In this document: one piece after another, positions 1-9,537 of the stretch
How positions within the stretch are numbered: position 1 is the first letter of the stretch
How the letters are laid out: each line of letters opens with the position of its first letter
From: an uncultured Collinsella sp.
GTDB lineage: Bacteria > Actinomycetota > Coriobacteriia > Coriobacteriales > Coriobacteriaceae
Direction: 5' to 3'
DNA length: 64,000 bases
Assembly: GCA_902479075.1 (NCBI GenBank)
Contig: CABSNK010000008.1
Location: 23,846-87,845, forward strand
The notes under the pieces: model-generated
Databases searched by the model: none
What the model was told of the DNA's origin: nothing
The model's input: the letters and a program-made list of their open reading frames with translations, nothing else
Made by a program: the position numbers and the translations under genes

Positions 1-2291
1 TAGTGACGCTTGCGGGTGGCCGTTGCCTTACGGACGGAGGTCTTCTTGGTCGGAGCCTTTTCCTCGGCCGGAGTGGCGGGGGAGATCGGGGCCTCCTTGG
101 CGGGCTCGGCCTTTGCCTTAGCCTTGGGAGCGGTCTTGACCTCGGCGACCTTCACTGCGGGCTTAACCTCGGCCTTGGCCTCTGCCTTGGGAGCAGCAGC
201 CTTGGTCGTGGCCTTTTTGGTCGTCGTCGTAGAGCGCTTGCGCGTGGTGGTCTTGGCGGCCGGCTTTGCCTCGACAGCTGCCTTGGCCTTGGGCTCGGAG
301 TGCGCCTCCTCGACCTTGACGGTGGGCTTTGCAGCAGCCTTCGGGGTCGCCTTCGCGGCGGCCTTCGTCGTAGCAGCCTTCGTGTTCGTTGACTTCGTTG
401 CCGTGGTCTTCTTGGCTGCCGTTGCCTTCTTGGCGCTCGCGGTCGTCTTCTTGGCAGCGGTCTTGGCCGGAGCCTTTGCCGCGGGCTCGGCCTTTACCTC
501 AGGAGCGACCTCGGCCTCGGCAGCTTTCTTGGCAGCGGCGGTCGTACGCTTGCGCGTAGTCGATGCCTTGGCAGTAGTTGCCTTAGCGGCGCTAGTCTTG
601 CTAGCAGCGGCCTTCGTGGTCGCGGCCTTCTTAGCCGTCGTCTTACGGGCCGTCGTCTTCTTGGCGGCAGGCTTCGCGGCGGGCTTAACTTCGGCCTTGG
701 CCGCCGGCTTCTCCTCGGCCTTGGGCTCCTCAGCGGCAGCGGGCTCCTTAACGGGCGCCGCAGACTCGGCCTCAGCAGCAACCGGCTCATCGACAGCCGC
801 AGCCTTCACAGCCACCGGGCGCTCAATCTCCGGGTGCATAAAGAAGTACAGGTCCAGATACTTGTCGGCCGAGCGCGTCCAGCTAAAGTCCTGGCTCATG
901 GCCTGCGTGACCAGCTGGTTCCAGGCATCGCGGTTGTCCCAGAACAGGCGTGCCGCGCGGAACACCGCGTCGCCCATCTCGTCGCCGTTAAAGTTGGTAA
1001 ACGAGAAGCCCGTGCCCTCGCCGGTAAACTCGTTGTACGGCTGCACGGTGTCCTTCAGGCCACCGGTCTCGCGCACGATGGGCAGGGTACCGTAGCGCAT
1101 GGCGATGATCTGCGACAGGCCGCAGGGCTCAAACTTCGAAGGCATCAGGAACATGTCGGCGGCGGCGTACATACGCTGCGACAGTGCCGGATCGAATTCG
1201 ATGCGCGCGGCCATGGTGCCAGGGTACTTGTCCTGGAAGTAGCGCAGGCCATCCTCGTAGTCGCGGTCGCCGGTGCCCAGCACGGCCACCTGCACGCCGC
1301 CGGACAGGATGCGGTCGAGCGCGTACGTGACCAGGTCCAAGCCCTTCTGGCGCGTCAGGCGCGTGACCATAACCATGAGCGGACGGTCGTCGCGAACCTC
1401 GAGCCCCAGCTCTTCCTGCAGCTTGGCCTTGCACACGGCCTTGCCGGAACGATCGTCAATCGTGTAGTTGGCGGCAATGCGCTTGTCGGTTGCCGGGTCA
1501 AAGCCCGCCACGTCAATGCCATTCAAAATGCCCTGCAGCGCGTAGGAACGCTCGCGCAGCACGCCGTCCAGGCCCTCGCCAAACTCGGGTGTCTGGATCT
1601 CGCCCGCATAGGTGGGGCTCACCGTTGTGATGGCGTCGGCATAGTGCAGCGCGCCCAGCATGTAGTTGATGCTGCAGGCGTCGCAGCGCAGCTGCGAGGC
1701 GGCCGCCGGAATATGCGCCACACCCAGGATGTCCTCCATCACGGTGTCGCTAAACTGGCCCTGGAACGCCACGTTGTGGATCGAGAACACGGTCTTGACG
1801 CGGTCGTACAGCGGCAGGCCCTGGTAGAACTCGCGTAAGAACACTGGTGCCAGTGCCGTCTGCCAGTCGTTGCAATGCAGGATGTCGCACTCAAAGCCGG
1901 CCGGCAGGTGCTGCAGGCTCTCGGTGATGGCCTTGGAGAAGAACGCAAAACGCTCGCCGTCGTCAAAGAAGCCGTACGGATAGTCGCGCGCAAAGTAGCG
2001 CTCGTTGTCGATGAACATATAGGTGACGCCGTCGTGCTCGAGCTTCTCGAGTCCACAGTACTCATTGCGCCAGCCCAGGCTCACGTAAAAGTCGGAGAAG
2101 TGCTCCATCTGCGCCTTGTACTCGTCCTTGATGGTGGCGTACTTGGGCACCATCACGATAACCTCGGCGCCGGCGCGCACGAGCGCCGCAGGCAGCGAGC
2201 CCGCCACGTCGCCGAGGCCACCGGTCTTAACAAACGGTGCGCACTCGGCCGAGGCAAACACGATCTGCATCTTTTTGCTGGTTTCTGCCAT
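1..2291 (-). CDS. glgA: Glycogen synthase GlgA with a long Ala/Lys-rich C-terminal tail (3' end at window edge)
   Basis: Transfers glucose from ADP-glucose to the growing alpha-1,4-glucan (GT5 family). The N-terminus carries the substrate loop VKTGGLGDVAGS, and the C-terminal Rossmann domain carries KFEPCGLSQIIAMRYG with the two conserved Glu. The catalytic part ends near residue 490 (about position 820). It is followed by roughly 270 residues made almost only of Ala, Lys, Thr, Pro and Glu, with repeated KKTTA, AKKA and TRKR blocks like histone H1 or HU-like tails. Ordinary bacterial GlgA stops near 480 residues. The last visible codon begins TA at positions 2-1, so the stop is probably at the edge. 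It is the last gene of the glgBPCDA run. The start is the ATG at 2289-2291. Confidence 0.93.
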   Translation of the reverse strand, partial: MAETSKKMQIVFASAECAPFVKTGGLGDVAGSLPAALVRAGAEVIVMVPKYATIKDEYKAQMEHFSDFYVSLGWRNEYCGLEKLEHDGVTYMFIDNERYFARDYPYGFFDDGERFAFFSKAITESLQHLPAGFECDILHCNDWQTALAPVFLREFYQGLPLYDRVKTVFSIHNVAFQGQFSDTVMEDILGVAHIPAAASQLRCDACSINYMLGALHYADAITTVSPTYAGEIQTPEFGEGLDGVLRERSYALQGILNGIDVAGFDPATDKRIAANYTIDDRSGKAVCKAKLQEELGLEVRDDRPLMVMVTRLTRQKGLDLVTYALDRILSGGVQVAVLGTGDRDYEDGLRYFQDKYPGTMAARIEFDPALSQRMYAAADMFLMPSKFEPCGLSQIIAMRYGTLPIVRETGGLKDTVQPYNEFTGEGTGFSFTNFNGDEMGDAVFRAARLFWDNRDAWNQLVTQAMSQDFSWTRSADKYLDLYFFMHPEIERPVAVKAAAVDEPVAAEAESAAPVKEPAAAEEPKAEEKPAAKAEVKPAAKPAAKKTTARKTTAKKAATTKAAASKTSAAKATTAKASTTRKRTTAAAKKAAEAEVAPEVKAEPAAKAPAKTAAKKTTASAKKATAAKKTTATKSTNTKAATTKAAAKATPKAAAKPTVKVEEAHSEPKAKAAVEAKPAAKTTTRKRSTTTTKKATTKAAAPKAEAKAEVKPAVKVAEVKTAPKAKAKAEPAKEAPISPATPAEEKAPTKKTSVRKATATRKRH

Positions 2292-2315
2292 ATTGTCTCC
2301 CATGTTGTAATTCGA

Positions 2316-2349
2316 GAATAGCCGCCTGGCGCTAACCGGGCGGCTATTC
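2316..2349 (-). terminator. Stem-loop between glgD and glgA
   Basis: An 11-bp perfect stem (2316-2326 with 2339-2349) with a 12-base loop lies between the glgD stop and the glgA start. There is no strong U-run in the direction of transcription. It may therefore attenuate, protect the 3' end of the upstream message, or act as a weak terminator. Confidence 0.55.
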
Positions 2350-2381
2350 TACATGTTACGAGCGATGTTGCGGTGCCAACG

Positions 2382-3509
2382 TTAACGCACGATGGTGGTG
2401 TCGGAAGTTAACGGAGCCTTGCCCAGCACCAGGATGTTCTCGGGCGTGCCGCGAAGCTCGGTATTGGTGGGGACCACGTTGTTCTTGTCCAGGATGGCGT
2501 TCTCAACGCGTGCGCCGCTCTTGATGATGCAGCTCTGGTTGATGATCGAGTTGGTCACCGAGGCGCCTTCCTCGACCACGACGCCGCGCGACAGGATCGA
2601 GTTGCGCACGGTGCCCTTGATGATGCAACCGGCCGAGATGATCGAGTTGCAGGCGTGGCTGCCGGTCGCATAGCGCGAAGGCGGCACGTCGTGAGCCTTG
2701 GTCAGGATCGGGCGCTCGGGATCGAAGAGCTGATCGGCCACGGTCTGGTCGAGCAGGTCCATGCTGCGGCGGTACAGCGACTTCTCGCTAAACACGCCCA
2801 CGACCTCGCCCTTGTACTCGTAGCTGCACACGTCGATGTTGCCAAAGTTGCCCTGGAGTGCCTCGAGCAGGTCCAGATAGTCGGCGGCCTGGTAGTGGTC
2901 GATGATCTCGAGCAGCGTCTCGCGGTTGACGATGCAGCAGTCCATAGAGGCGTTGTCGCCATACACGACGCCGGCGCTCACGCCCGTCAGGCGGCCGTTC
3001 TCGTTGATCTGCAGTTTGGTCTCGTCATCGACGTTGCGCGTGGCCTTGCAGTACACCACGGTCATCTGGGCACCCGAGTTCTCGTGCGCCTCGATGATGG
3101 TGTTGAGGTCCATGTTAAAGATGATGTTAGTGCCCATCATCACAACGTAGGGCTTGTCCGAGCGCTGGAACAGCGTCTTGTTGGAGATGATGTCGCGCAG
3201 CAGGAAGCGCATGCCGCCCTTGGTAGTGCCATACGCGTTGCCGGGCACCATGAACAGCCCGCCCTTCTTGCGGTCCAGGCCCCAGTCCTTGCCCGAGCCC
3301 ACGTGGTCGATCAGCGAGCGGTAGTTGCCCGGCATGACGACGCCGACGGTCTTAATGCCGGCATTCATCATGTTGGACAGCGGGAAGTCGATCAGGCGGT
3401 AGCGGCCCAAAAACGGAACGGACGCGATGGGGCGGTCCTTGAGCAGCACGCTGCCGTAGGTCGAAGAGTAGTTAGCGGTGATATAACCGATGGCCTTGCG
3501 ATTGATCAT
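2382..3509 (-). CDS. glgD: GlgD, ADP-glucose pyrophosphorylase regulatory-type subunit
   Basis: A 375-residue paralogue of GlgC with a nucleotidyltransferase fold and a C-terminal left-handed beta-helix (hexapeptide-like stretch AGCIIKGTVRNSILSRGV and following). The N-terminus reads AIGYITANYSSTYGSVLLKD and lacks the GGxGxRL glycine-rich signature of catalytic subunits. This is typical of GlgD, which forms hetero-oligomers with GlgC in Gram-positive bacteria and tunes it. I place the start at the ATG 3507-3509, 4 bases after the glgC stop and behind a GGGGGA ribosome site. A TTG further upstream would overlap glgC. Translational coupling with glgC is likely. Confidence 0.92.
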   Translation of the reverse strand: MINRKAIGYITANYSSTYGSVLLKDRPIASVPFLGRYRLIDFPLSNMMNAGIKTVGVVMPGNYRSLIDHVGSGKDWGLDRKKGGLFMVPGNAYGTTKGGMRFLLRDIISNKTLFQRSDKPYVVMMGTNIIFNMDLNTIIEAHENSGAQMTVVYCKATRNVDDETKLQINENGRLTGVSAGVVYGDNASMDCCIVNRETLLEIIDHYQAADYLDLLEALQGNFGNIDVCSYEYKGEVVGVFSEKSLYRRSMDLLDQTVADQLFDPERPILTKAHDVPPSRYATGSHACNSIISAGCIIKGTVRNSILSRGVVVEEGASVTNSIINQSCIIKSGARVENAILDKNNVVPTNTELRGTPENILVLGKAPLTSDTTIVR

Positions 3510-3513
3510 CGGA

Positions 3514-4662
3514 TCATTCCCCCTTCCCGATAACGACGTCATTTCCAACGACGGCCGTATCCTTGGTGGTATCGACTGAGCCGAGCTTCACGCCCTCTTC
3601 GACCGTGGAGTTCTCGCCCAAAATAGCGCGGCAGATGTGCGCGCCGCTCTTAACGTGCGCACCCGGCAGCAGCACGGAGTCCTCGACCACGGCGCGCTCC
3701 TCGATGATGACATCGGTCGAAAGGATCGAGTGGCGAGCGGTGCCGTAGATCTTGCAGCCGTTGGAGACCAGGCAGTCGTCCAGGCGGCCGTCCGGACCAA
3801 TGTAGTGCGGCGGACGCGTGGTGATGTTGGACATGATGGGGAAGTGCTTGTCAAACAGATCGAACTCGGGGTTGTTGCCCAGCAGGTCCATCGAGGTCTC
3901 GTGGAAGCTGGCGATGGTTCCGACGTCCTTCCAAAAGCCGTGGAACTCGTAGCTGTACAGGCGCTTGCCCTCGCCGAGCAGCTTGGGGATGATGTCCTTG
4001 CCAAAGTCGTGGCTCGAGCGCTGGTCCAGAGCGTCCTCCTCGAGCGCCTCGATCAGCACGTCGGCCGAGAAGATGTAGATGCCCATGGATGCGAGGTTCG
4101 AATCGGGCTTATCGGGCTTCTCGGTGAACTTGGTGATGCGGCCGTCCTCGGGGTCGGTGGTCAGGATGCCAAAGCGGCTGGCCTCCTCCCACGGCACGGG
4201 CATGACGCTCACCGTGAGGTCGGCGTTGTTCTCAATGTGCGTCTTGAGCATCTTGCGGTAGTCCATGCGATACAGGTGATCGCCCGAAAGAATCAGGACG
4301 TACTTGGGGTCGTTGGCCTTGATGTAGTCGAGGTTCTGCGTAATGGCGTCGGCCGTGCCCGCATACCAGGCGCCACCGGTCTGCGTCTCGTACGGCGGCA
4401 GGATCGACACGCCGCCGTCACGGCTGTCCAGATCCCAAGCCTCGCCAGAGCCCACATAGGCATGCAGCAGGTAGGGGCGATACTGCGTCAGAACGCCCAC
4501 CGTGTCGATGCCCGAGTTGGAGCAGTTGGAGAGCGAAAAGTCGATAATGCGGAACTTGCCACCAAAGCTAACCGCCGGCTTGGCGATCTTTTGGGTGAGT
4601 GCCCCCAATCGGCTGCCCTGTCCTCCTGCGAGGAGCATCGCGATGCATTCTTTCTTACTCAT
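3514..4662 (-). CDS. glgC: Glucose-1-phosphate adenylyltransferase GlgC
   Basis: Makes ADP-glucose from ATP and glucose-1-phosphate, the committed step of glycogen synthesis. It is 382 residues, normal for the family. The N-terminus MLLAGGQGSRLGALT is the nucleotide-binding signature. LSGDHLYRMDY holds the catalytic Asp region, and FTEKPDKP is the sugar-phosphate binding Lys region. The C-terminus is a beta-helix (GCKIYGTARHSILSTDVIIEE). It lies between glgP (108 bases upstream) and glgD (4 bases downstream), and probably pairs with GlgD. Confidence 0.96.
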   Translation of the reverse strand: MSKKECIAMLLAGGQGSRLGALTQKIAKPAVSFGGKFRIIDFSLSNCSNSGIDTVGVLTQYRPYLLHAYVGSGEAWDLDSRDGGVSILPPYETQTGGAWYAGTADAITQNLDYIKANDPKYVLILSGDHLYRMDYRKMLKTHIENNADLTVSVMPVPWEEASRFGILTTDPEDGRITKFTEKPDKPDSNLASMGIYIFSADVLIEALEEDALDQRSSHDFGKDIIPKLLGEGKRLYSYEFHGFWKDVGTIASFHETSMDLLGNNPEFDLFDKHFPIMSNITTRPPHYIGPDGRLDDCLVSNGCKIYGTARHSILSTDVIIEERAVVEDSVLLPGAHVKSGAHICRAILGENSTVEEGVKLGSVDTTKDTAVVGNDVVIGKGE

Positions 4663-4702
4663 CGATTTCTCCTTCTGTCATCGATGTTCTTAAACCCATT
4701 AG

Positions 4703-4733
4703 CGACGGGCGCGGCGCTCAGTCGCGCCCGTCG
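4703..4733 (-). terminator. Strong stem-loop between glgP and glgC
   Basis: An 11-bp GC-rich stem (4703-4713 with 4723-4733) with a 9-base loop, right after glgP. No long T-run follows in the minus direction. It could lower glgC/glgD/glgA expression relative to glgB/glgP, or stabilise the glgP message. Confidence 0.55.
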
Positions 4734-4769
4734 AGTAATGCCGTGCTGGCATAAGGGAACTCGCGGCCT

Positions 4770-7196
4770 TTAAGCGTGCCAGATCTCGTCGCGGTACTCG
4801 CGAATGGTGCGGTCGCTCGAGAACCAGCCGCTCGAGGCGGTGTTGAGCAGAGCCTTGCGGTTCCAGGTTTCCTGGTCGCCGTAGCTGCCGGTGAGCTTTT
4901 CCCATGCATCCACGTAGCTGCGGAAGTCGGCCATGACCAGGTCGGGGTCGTTGTTGTTCATGAGCTCGTTGTAGATGCTCTCGAAGTTGCCCGAAAGACC
5001 CGCAAAGGTGTTGTCCTTGAGCTCGTCCATCACGCGGCCCAGGCGGTCGCGATCGTTGTTGAGCGTATCCCACGCAAAGTAGCTGTTGGATGCCCAGAGC
5101 TGCTCGACCTCGGGGGCGGTCAGGCCAAAGATGGCCTCGTTCTCGCGACCGGCCAGGTCGGCGATCTCGATGTTGGCGCCGTCGAGGGTGCCCAGCGTAA
5201 TGGCGCCGTTCATCATGAGCTTCATGTTGGACGTGCCCGAGGCCTCCTTGCCGGCCGTGGAAATCTGCTCCGAGATCTCGGCGGCGGGGTAGATGAGCTG
5301 GGCGTTGCTTACGCGGAAGTTGGGGATAAAGCAGACCTTCATGACCTCGTTGACGCGCGGGTCGTTGTTGATGACATCGGCCACGGAGTTAATGAGGCGG
5401 ATGGTCTCCTTGGCAAAGGTGTAGCTCGAGGCCGCCTTGCCGCTAAAGATGAAGGTCGTCGGCGTCACATGGAAGTTGGGATCGGCGATGCGACGGTTGT
5501 AGATGTCCATCACCTTCATGATGTTCATGAGCTGGCGCTTGTAGGCATGGAAGCGCTTAACCTGAACATCGAAGACGGTGTTGGGATCAATGACCAGACC
5601 GGTCTCGGCCTTAACGTAGGCGGCCAGGCGCTCCTTGTTGGCGCGCTTGGAGGCACCCACGGCCTTCAGGAACTCGGTGTCGTTTTGGAACTCCTTGAGC
5701 TTTTCCAGCTCAAAGGCATCCTTCAGCCAGCCGTCGCCAATGGCCTCGGTCACGAGCTTGGCATAGGTGGGGTTGGCTTCGGCAAAGAAGCGACGGTGCG
5801 AGATGCCGTTGGTCTTGTTGTTGAACTTCTCGGGCGTCAGGGCATAGAAGTCCTTGAGCACGATGTTCTTGATGATGTCGGAGTGGATCTTGGCCACGCC
5901 GTTGACGCTGTGGCTGCAGATCACAGACAGGTTGGCCATGCGAATCTCGCCGTCCCACAGGATGGCGGTCTGGCGCAGACGCTCCTGCCAGCCCTCCTGC
6001 GTGGTGTCGAACGACTCGTGCCAACGGCGGCTGATCTCGTCGATGATCTGGTACACGCGGGGGAGGAGCTTGGAGAACGTGCCGATGGGCCACTTCTCCA
6101 GGGCCTCGGGCAGGATGGTGTGGTTGGTGTAGCTCACGACCTGCGTCACGATGTTCCAGGCGTCATCCCACTCGAGCTTTTTCTCGTCGATGAGGATGCG
6201 CATGAGCTCGGGGCCGCACATGGCGGGGTGGGTATCGTTGGTATGGATGGCCACGAACTGCGGCAACAGCTCCCAATTCGCGCCGTGCTCCTTCTCAAAG
6301 GTGTCGAGCAGGCTGTAGATGCCGGCCGATACAAACAGGTACTCCTGCTTTAGGCGCAGTAGACGGCCGTGCTCGCCGGCGTCGTTGGGGTAGAGGATGG
6401 CGCTGATGGCCTCGGCCTCGGCGCGCTCGGCATCGGCCAGGGCATAGTCGCCGCGGTTAAAGGCCTCAAGATCGAAGTGCTCCTCGACCGGCTCGGCGGC
6501 CCATACGCGCAGCTTGTTGACGGTCTCGCCGGCATAGCCCACGACGGGGATGTCATAAGGGACGGCCAGGATATCCTGCGTGTCCACCGTGCGGTAGAAC
6601 GTGCGGCCGTTCTCCTCAAAGCCCTCGACGTGGCCACCAAACTTAATGGTCACGGCCTTGTCCTGACGACGAACCTCCCAGGGATAGCCGTGGGTGAGCC
6701 ACTCGTCGGTGGCCTCGACCTGGCTGCCGCTGACGATCTCCTGCTTAAACAGGCCGTAGCGGTAGCGCATGCCGTTGCCGTAGCCGGCAATGCCCTCGGC
6801 TGCCATCGAATCCAGGAAGCACGCGGCCAGACGACCCAGGCCACCATTGCCCAGCGCCGGATCGGGCTCCTGGTTCTCGATGACGGACAGGTCAAAGCCC
6901 ATGTCGTCGAGCGCTTCGGCGACCATGTCGCGCACGCCAAAGTTGAGCAGGTAGTTGTCGAGCAGGCGGCCGATCAAAAACTCGATCGAGAAGTAATACA
7001 CGCGCTTCTTGCCCTCGGACGCCGCGCGGGCGTCGCTCTTGGTGGCAACGGTACGGGCCTTTTCGGCCACGAGCTTGGCCAGGGCGTTAAAGCGGTCCAG
7101 GTCGCTGGCGGCCTCGATGCTCTTGCCGCTGATGCTCATGACGGCATCGCGATAGAGCTCGGTAAACTCCTGTTTGTTGTCGAAGATCTTATTCAT
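4770..7196 (-). CDS. glgP: Glycogen phosphorylase
   Basis: Releases glucose-1-phosphate from glycogen ends by phosphorolysis (GT35). The 808-residue length is typical. The pyridoxal-phosphate site is clear: EASGTSNMKLMMNGAITLGT contains the Schiff-base Lys. The early NGGLGRLAACFLDSMA motif is also present. A GGAAAGGAACGT ribosome site precedes the ATG at 7194-7196. Having the breakdown enzyme inside the synthesis operon suggests that storage and mobilisation are induced together, with flux set by metabolites. Confidence 0.97.
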   Translation of the reverse strand: MNKIFDNKQEFTELYRDAVMSISGKSIEAASDLDRFNALAKLVAEKARTVATKSDARAASEGKKRVYYFSIEFLIGRLLDNYLLNFGVRDMVAEALDDMGFDLSVIENQEPDPALGNGGLGRLAACFLDSMAAEGIAGYGNGMRYRYGLFKQEIVSGSQVEATDEWLTHGYPWEVRRQDKAVTIKFGGHVEGFEENGRTFYRTVDTQDILAVPYDIPVVGYAGETVNKLRVWAAEPVEEHFDLEAFNRGDYALADAERAEAEAISAILYPNDAGEHGRLLRLKQEYLFVSAGIYSLLDTFEKEHGANWELLPQFVAIHTNDTHPAMCGPELMRILIDEKKLEWDDAWNIVTQVVSYTNHTILPEALEKWPIGTFSKLLPRVYQIIDEISRRWHESFDTTQEGWQERLRQTAILWDGEIRMANLSVICSHSVNGVAKIHSDIIKNIVLKDFYALTPEKFNNKTNGISHRRFFAEANPTYAKLVTEAIGDGWLKDAFELEKLKEFQNDTEFLKAVGASKRANKERLAAYVKAETGLVIDPNTVFDVQVKRFHAYKRQLMNIMKVMDIYNRRIADPNFHVTPTTFIFSGKAASSYTFAKETIRLINSVADVINNDPRVNEVMKVCFIPNFRVSNAQLIYPAAEISEQISTAGKEASGTSNMKLMMNGAITLGTLDGANIEIADLAGRENEAIFGLTAPEVEQLWASNSYFAWDTLNNDRDRLGRVMDELKDNTFAGLSGNFESIYNELMNNNDPDLVMADFRSYVDAWEKLTGSYGDQETWNRKALLNTASSGWFSSDRTIREYRDEIWHA

Positions 7197-7290
7197 ACGT
7201 TCCTTTCCCCCGGGGATGTTTCTCCCGGAACGGTTATGACTTGTATCCTACGCCCCCGCGGGGCGGGTAATTACAGTGGTAACGCCTTTG

Positions 7291-9537
7291 TTACGCTTTC
7301 TTGGCAGGAGCCTTAACAGCAGCTGCCTTGGCCTTGGAAGCAGCCTTTTTGGCGGTGGCGGACTTTGCCGAAGCCTTGACAGCGGGCTTGGCAGCCTTTG
7401 CCTTGGCCGGAGCCTTCTTAGCAGCCGCGGTCTTGGGCTTCACCGAGGACGAGCGCTTGCGCGTCGCCTTCTTGGGCTTTTCGACCACGGGCGGCTTATA
7501 GCTGCTGGGACCGCGGCGCTTAAGCACCACGCCTGCCAGGCCGGGCACCTTTATCTCGATGGAGTCCATCTGCCCGTTCCAGGGATAGGGCTCGCTCGAG
7601 CAGGTGTAGGGCTCCTCACCGGCGTATCCGCTGCCACCGAACTCGGGACGGTCAGAATCAAAGATGACCTCCCAGTCACCCTCGCGCGGCACGCCCACGC
7701 GGAAGCTCTCGTAGCTCGCCGGGTCAAAGTTGATCAGGATCACCAGGTCGTCATCGACGTCCTCACCCTGGCGCACAAAGCTCACGATGGACTGCTTGGA
7801 GTTGTCCGCGTCGATCCAGGTAAAGCCGTCGTCGGTGTAGCCGCGCTCGTACAGGGCGGGCTCGGCGGTGTACAGGTGGTTGAGCGCCTTAATGAACGCC
7901 TGATGATGACGGTGGGTCTCGTACTCCTCGGTCAGGAACCACTGGATGGACTCGTAGTAGCGCCACTCAATAAACTGGCCGATCTCGTTGCCCATAAAGT
8001 TGAGCTTGGCACCGGGGTGCGTCATCTGGTAGAAAGCCAGCGTGCGCAGGCCGGCAAACTGGCGCCACCAGTCGCCCGGCATGCGGCCGATCAACGAGCA
8101 CTTGCCGTGCACGACCTCGTCGTGGCTCAGCGGGCAAATAAAGTTCTCGGTAAAGGCATACATGATGGAGAACGTGAGCAGTCCGTGGTTGCCGGGGCGC
8201 CACGGAAAATCAGTCTGCATGTAGTGCAGGGTGTCGTTCATCCAGCCCATGTCCCACTTGTAGTGGAAGCCCAGGCCGCCGTCCTGCGGCGGATAGGTCA
8301 CGAGCGGCCACGCGGTGGACTCCTCGGCCATCATCATCACGTCCGGGTAGTGCGCCTCCACGGCGCAGTTGACCTGGCGGATAAACGCGCTGGCGTCAAG
8401 GTCCTCCTCGGTTCCGTACTTGTTGAACTTCTTTTGGCCCGGATCGTCGATGCCAAAGTTAAGGTACAGCATACTGGACACGCCGTCCATGCGAATGCCG
8501 TCTACGTGGAAGTTCTCGAGCCAGTACAGCACGTTAGAGACCAGGAAGGAGCGGACCTCGCCGCGGGCGAAGTCAAACTTATGCGTGCCCCAGTTGGGGT
8601 GAATCTCGTGTTCAAACAGCATGTGGCCGTTAAAGGTGGCAAGGCCGTGGGAGTCGGCACAAAAACCGCCTGGCACCCAGTCCATGATCACGCCGATGCC
8701 TGCCTCGTGGCACGCATCGATAAAGTGCATGAGCTGCTGCGGGTTGCCGTAGCGCGACGTGGCGGCGTAGTAGCCGGTCGTCTGGTAGCCCCAGGAGCCG
8801 TCGAAGGGATGCTCCATAAGCGGCATGACCTCGATATGCGTATAGCCCATGTCGCGCACGTAGTCCACGAGCTCCACCGACAGGTCGTCGTAGGTGTAGA
8901 ACTCGCCGCGCTGCGCGGGGAAGGGATCCATGGGACCGGGGTAGTTGCCGTACTCGTCCGGCTCGCCCTGCGGCGCGTCGCCGTGGCGCTTCCACGAGCC
9001 AATATGCACCTCGTAGATGTTAAGCGGCTGCGACATGTGGTTGTGGCCGGCGCGGCGCTTGAGCCACACGGCGTCGTTCCACTTGTAGCCATCGAGGGTC
9101 CACAGCACGCTCGCGGTACCCGGGGGGCACTCGGCCTTAAAGGCATACGGATCGGCCTTGTAGAGCTTTTCGCCCTCGTTGGTCTCGATGAGATACTTAT
9201 AGAGCTGGCCCTGCTCGGCGCCAGGAATAAAGCCTTCCCAAATAGCGCTCGTATGCATGGGCACCAGCGGGTTGGCTTGCTCATCCCAGTCGTTAAATTC
9301 GCCAATGACATGGACGCTTTTTACGTCGGGCGCCCAAACGCAAAAGCGCCAGCCGCGCGTGCGCTGCTGCGTGTCGGGATGAGCGCCCATCTTTTCCCAG
9401 CTGCGTTCCCACATACCAATGCCAAACAGATAGACATCGTCCTTGGAGAGTTCCGGTGCGTGCGGGGCGGCTTTACGGGTAGCGGGCTTTTTAGCCGTTG
9501 GCTTTAGCTTTGTATCGCTCACGTTTGATCCCATCAT
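7291..9537 (-). CDS. glgB: 1,4-alpha-glucan branching enzyme with an Ala/Lys-rich tail
   Basis: Creates alpha-1,6 branches in glycogen (GH13). An N-terminal CBM48 region (RFCVWAPDVKSVHVIGEFNDW) precedes the barrel. The three acidic catalytic positions are visible in GIRMDGVSSM (nucleophile), MMAEESTAWP (acid/base) and LSHDEVVHG. After the C-terminal beta domain comes a tail of about 85 residues rich in Lys, Ala and Pro (KAPAKAKAAKPAVKASAKSA), as in GlgA. A short basic linker (KPTAKKPATRK) lies near the N-terminus. The start is uncertain: ATG 9535-9537, the next codon ATG, or a GTG 5 codons further in. The longer frame begins with an unlikely TTG at 9582. First gene of the glycogen operon. Confidence 0.93.
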   Translation of the reverse strand: MMGSNVSDTKLKPTAKKPATRKAAPHAPELSKDDVYLFGIGMWERSWEKMGAHPDTQQRTRGWRFCVWAPDVKSVHVIGEFNDWDEQANPLVPMHTSAIWEGFIPGAEQGQLYKYLIETNEGEKLYKADPYAFKAECPPGTASVLWTLDGYKWNDAVWLKRRAGHNHMSQPLNIYEVHIGSWKRHGDAPQGEPDEYGNYPGPMDPFPAQRGEFYTYDDLSVELVDYVRDMGYTHIEVMPLMEHPFDGSWGYQTTGYYAATSRYGNPQQLMHFIDACHEAGIGVIMDWVPGGFCADSHGLATFNGHMLFEHEIHPNWGTHKFDFARGEVRSFLVSNVLYWLENFHVDGIRMDGVSSMLYLNFGIDDPGQKKFNKYGTEEDLDASAFIRQVNCAVEAHYPDVMMMAEESTAWPLVTYPPQDGGLGFHYKWDMGWMNDTLHYMQTDFPWRPGNHGLLTFSIMYAFTENFICPLSHDEVVHGKCSLIGRMPGDWWRQFAGLRTLAFYQMTHPGAKLNFMGNEIGQFIEWRYYESIQWFLTEEYETHRHHQAFIKALNHLYTAEPALYERGYTDDGFTWIDADNSKQSIVSFVRQGEDVDDDLVILINFDPASYESFRVGVPREGDWEVIFDSDRPEFGGSGYAGEEPYTCSSEPYPWNGQMDSIEIKVPGLAGVVLKRRGPSSYKPPVVEKPKKATRKRSSSVKPKTAAAKKAPAKAKAAKPAVKASAKSATAKKAASKAKAAAVKAPAKKA

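Noticed and set aside
10..1095. Long plus-strand frame of Ala/Val-rich protein over the GlgA tail
   Set aside because: It is the mirror of the low-complexity Lys/Ala-rich tail on the minus strand, without a ribosome site or recognisable domain.
4776..6353. Very long plus-strand frame of 525 residues opposite glgP
   Set aside because: Antisense shadow caused by GC-rich codon bias; glgP is unmistakable on the other strand.
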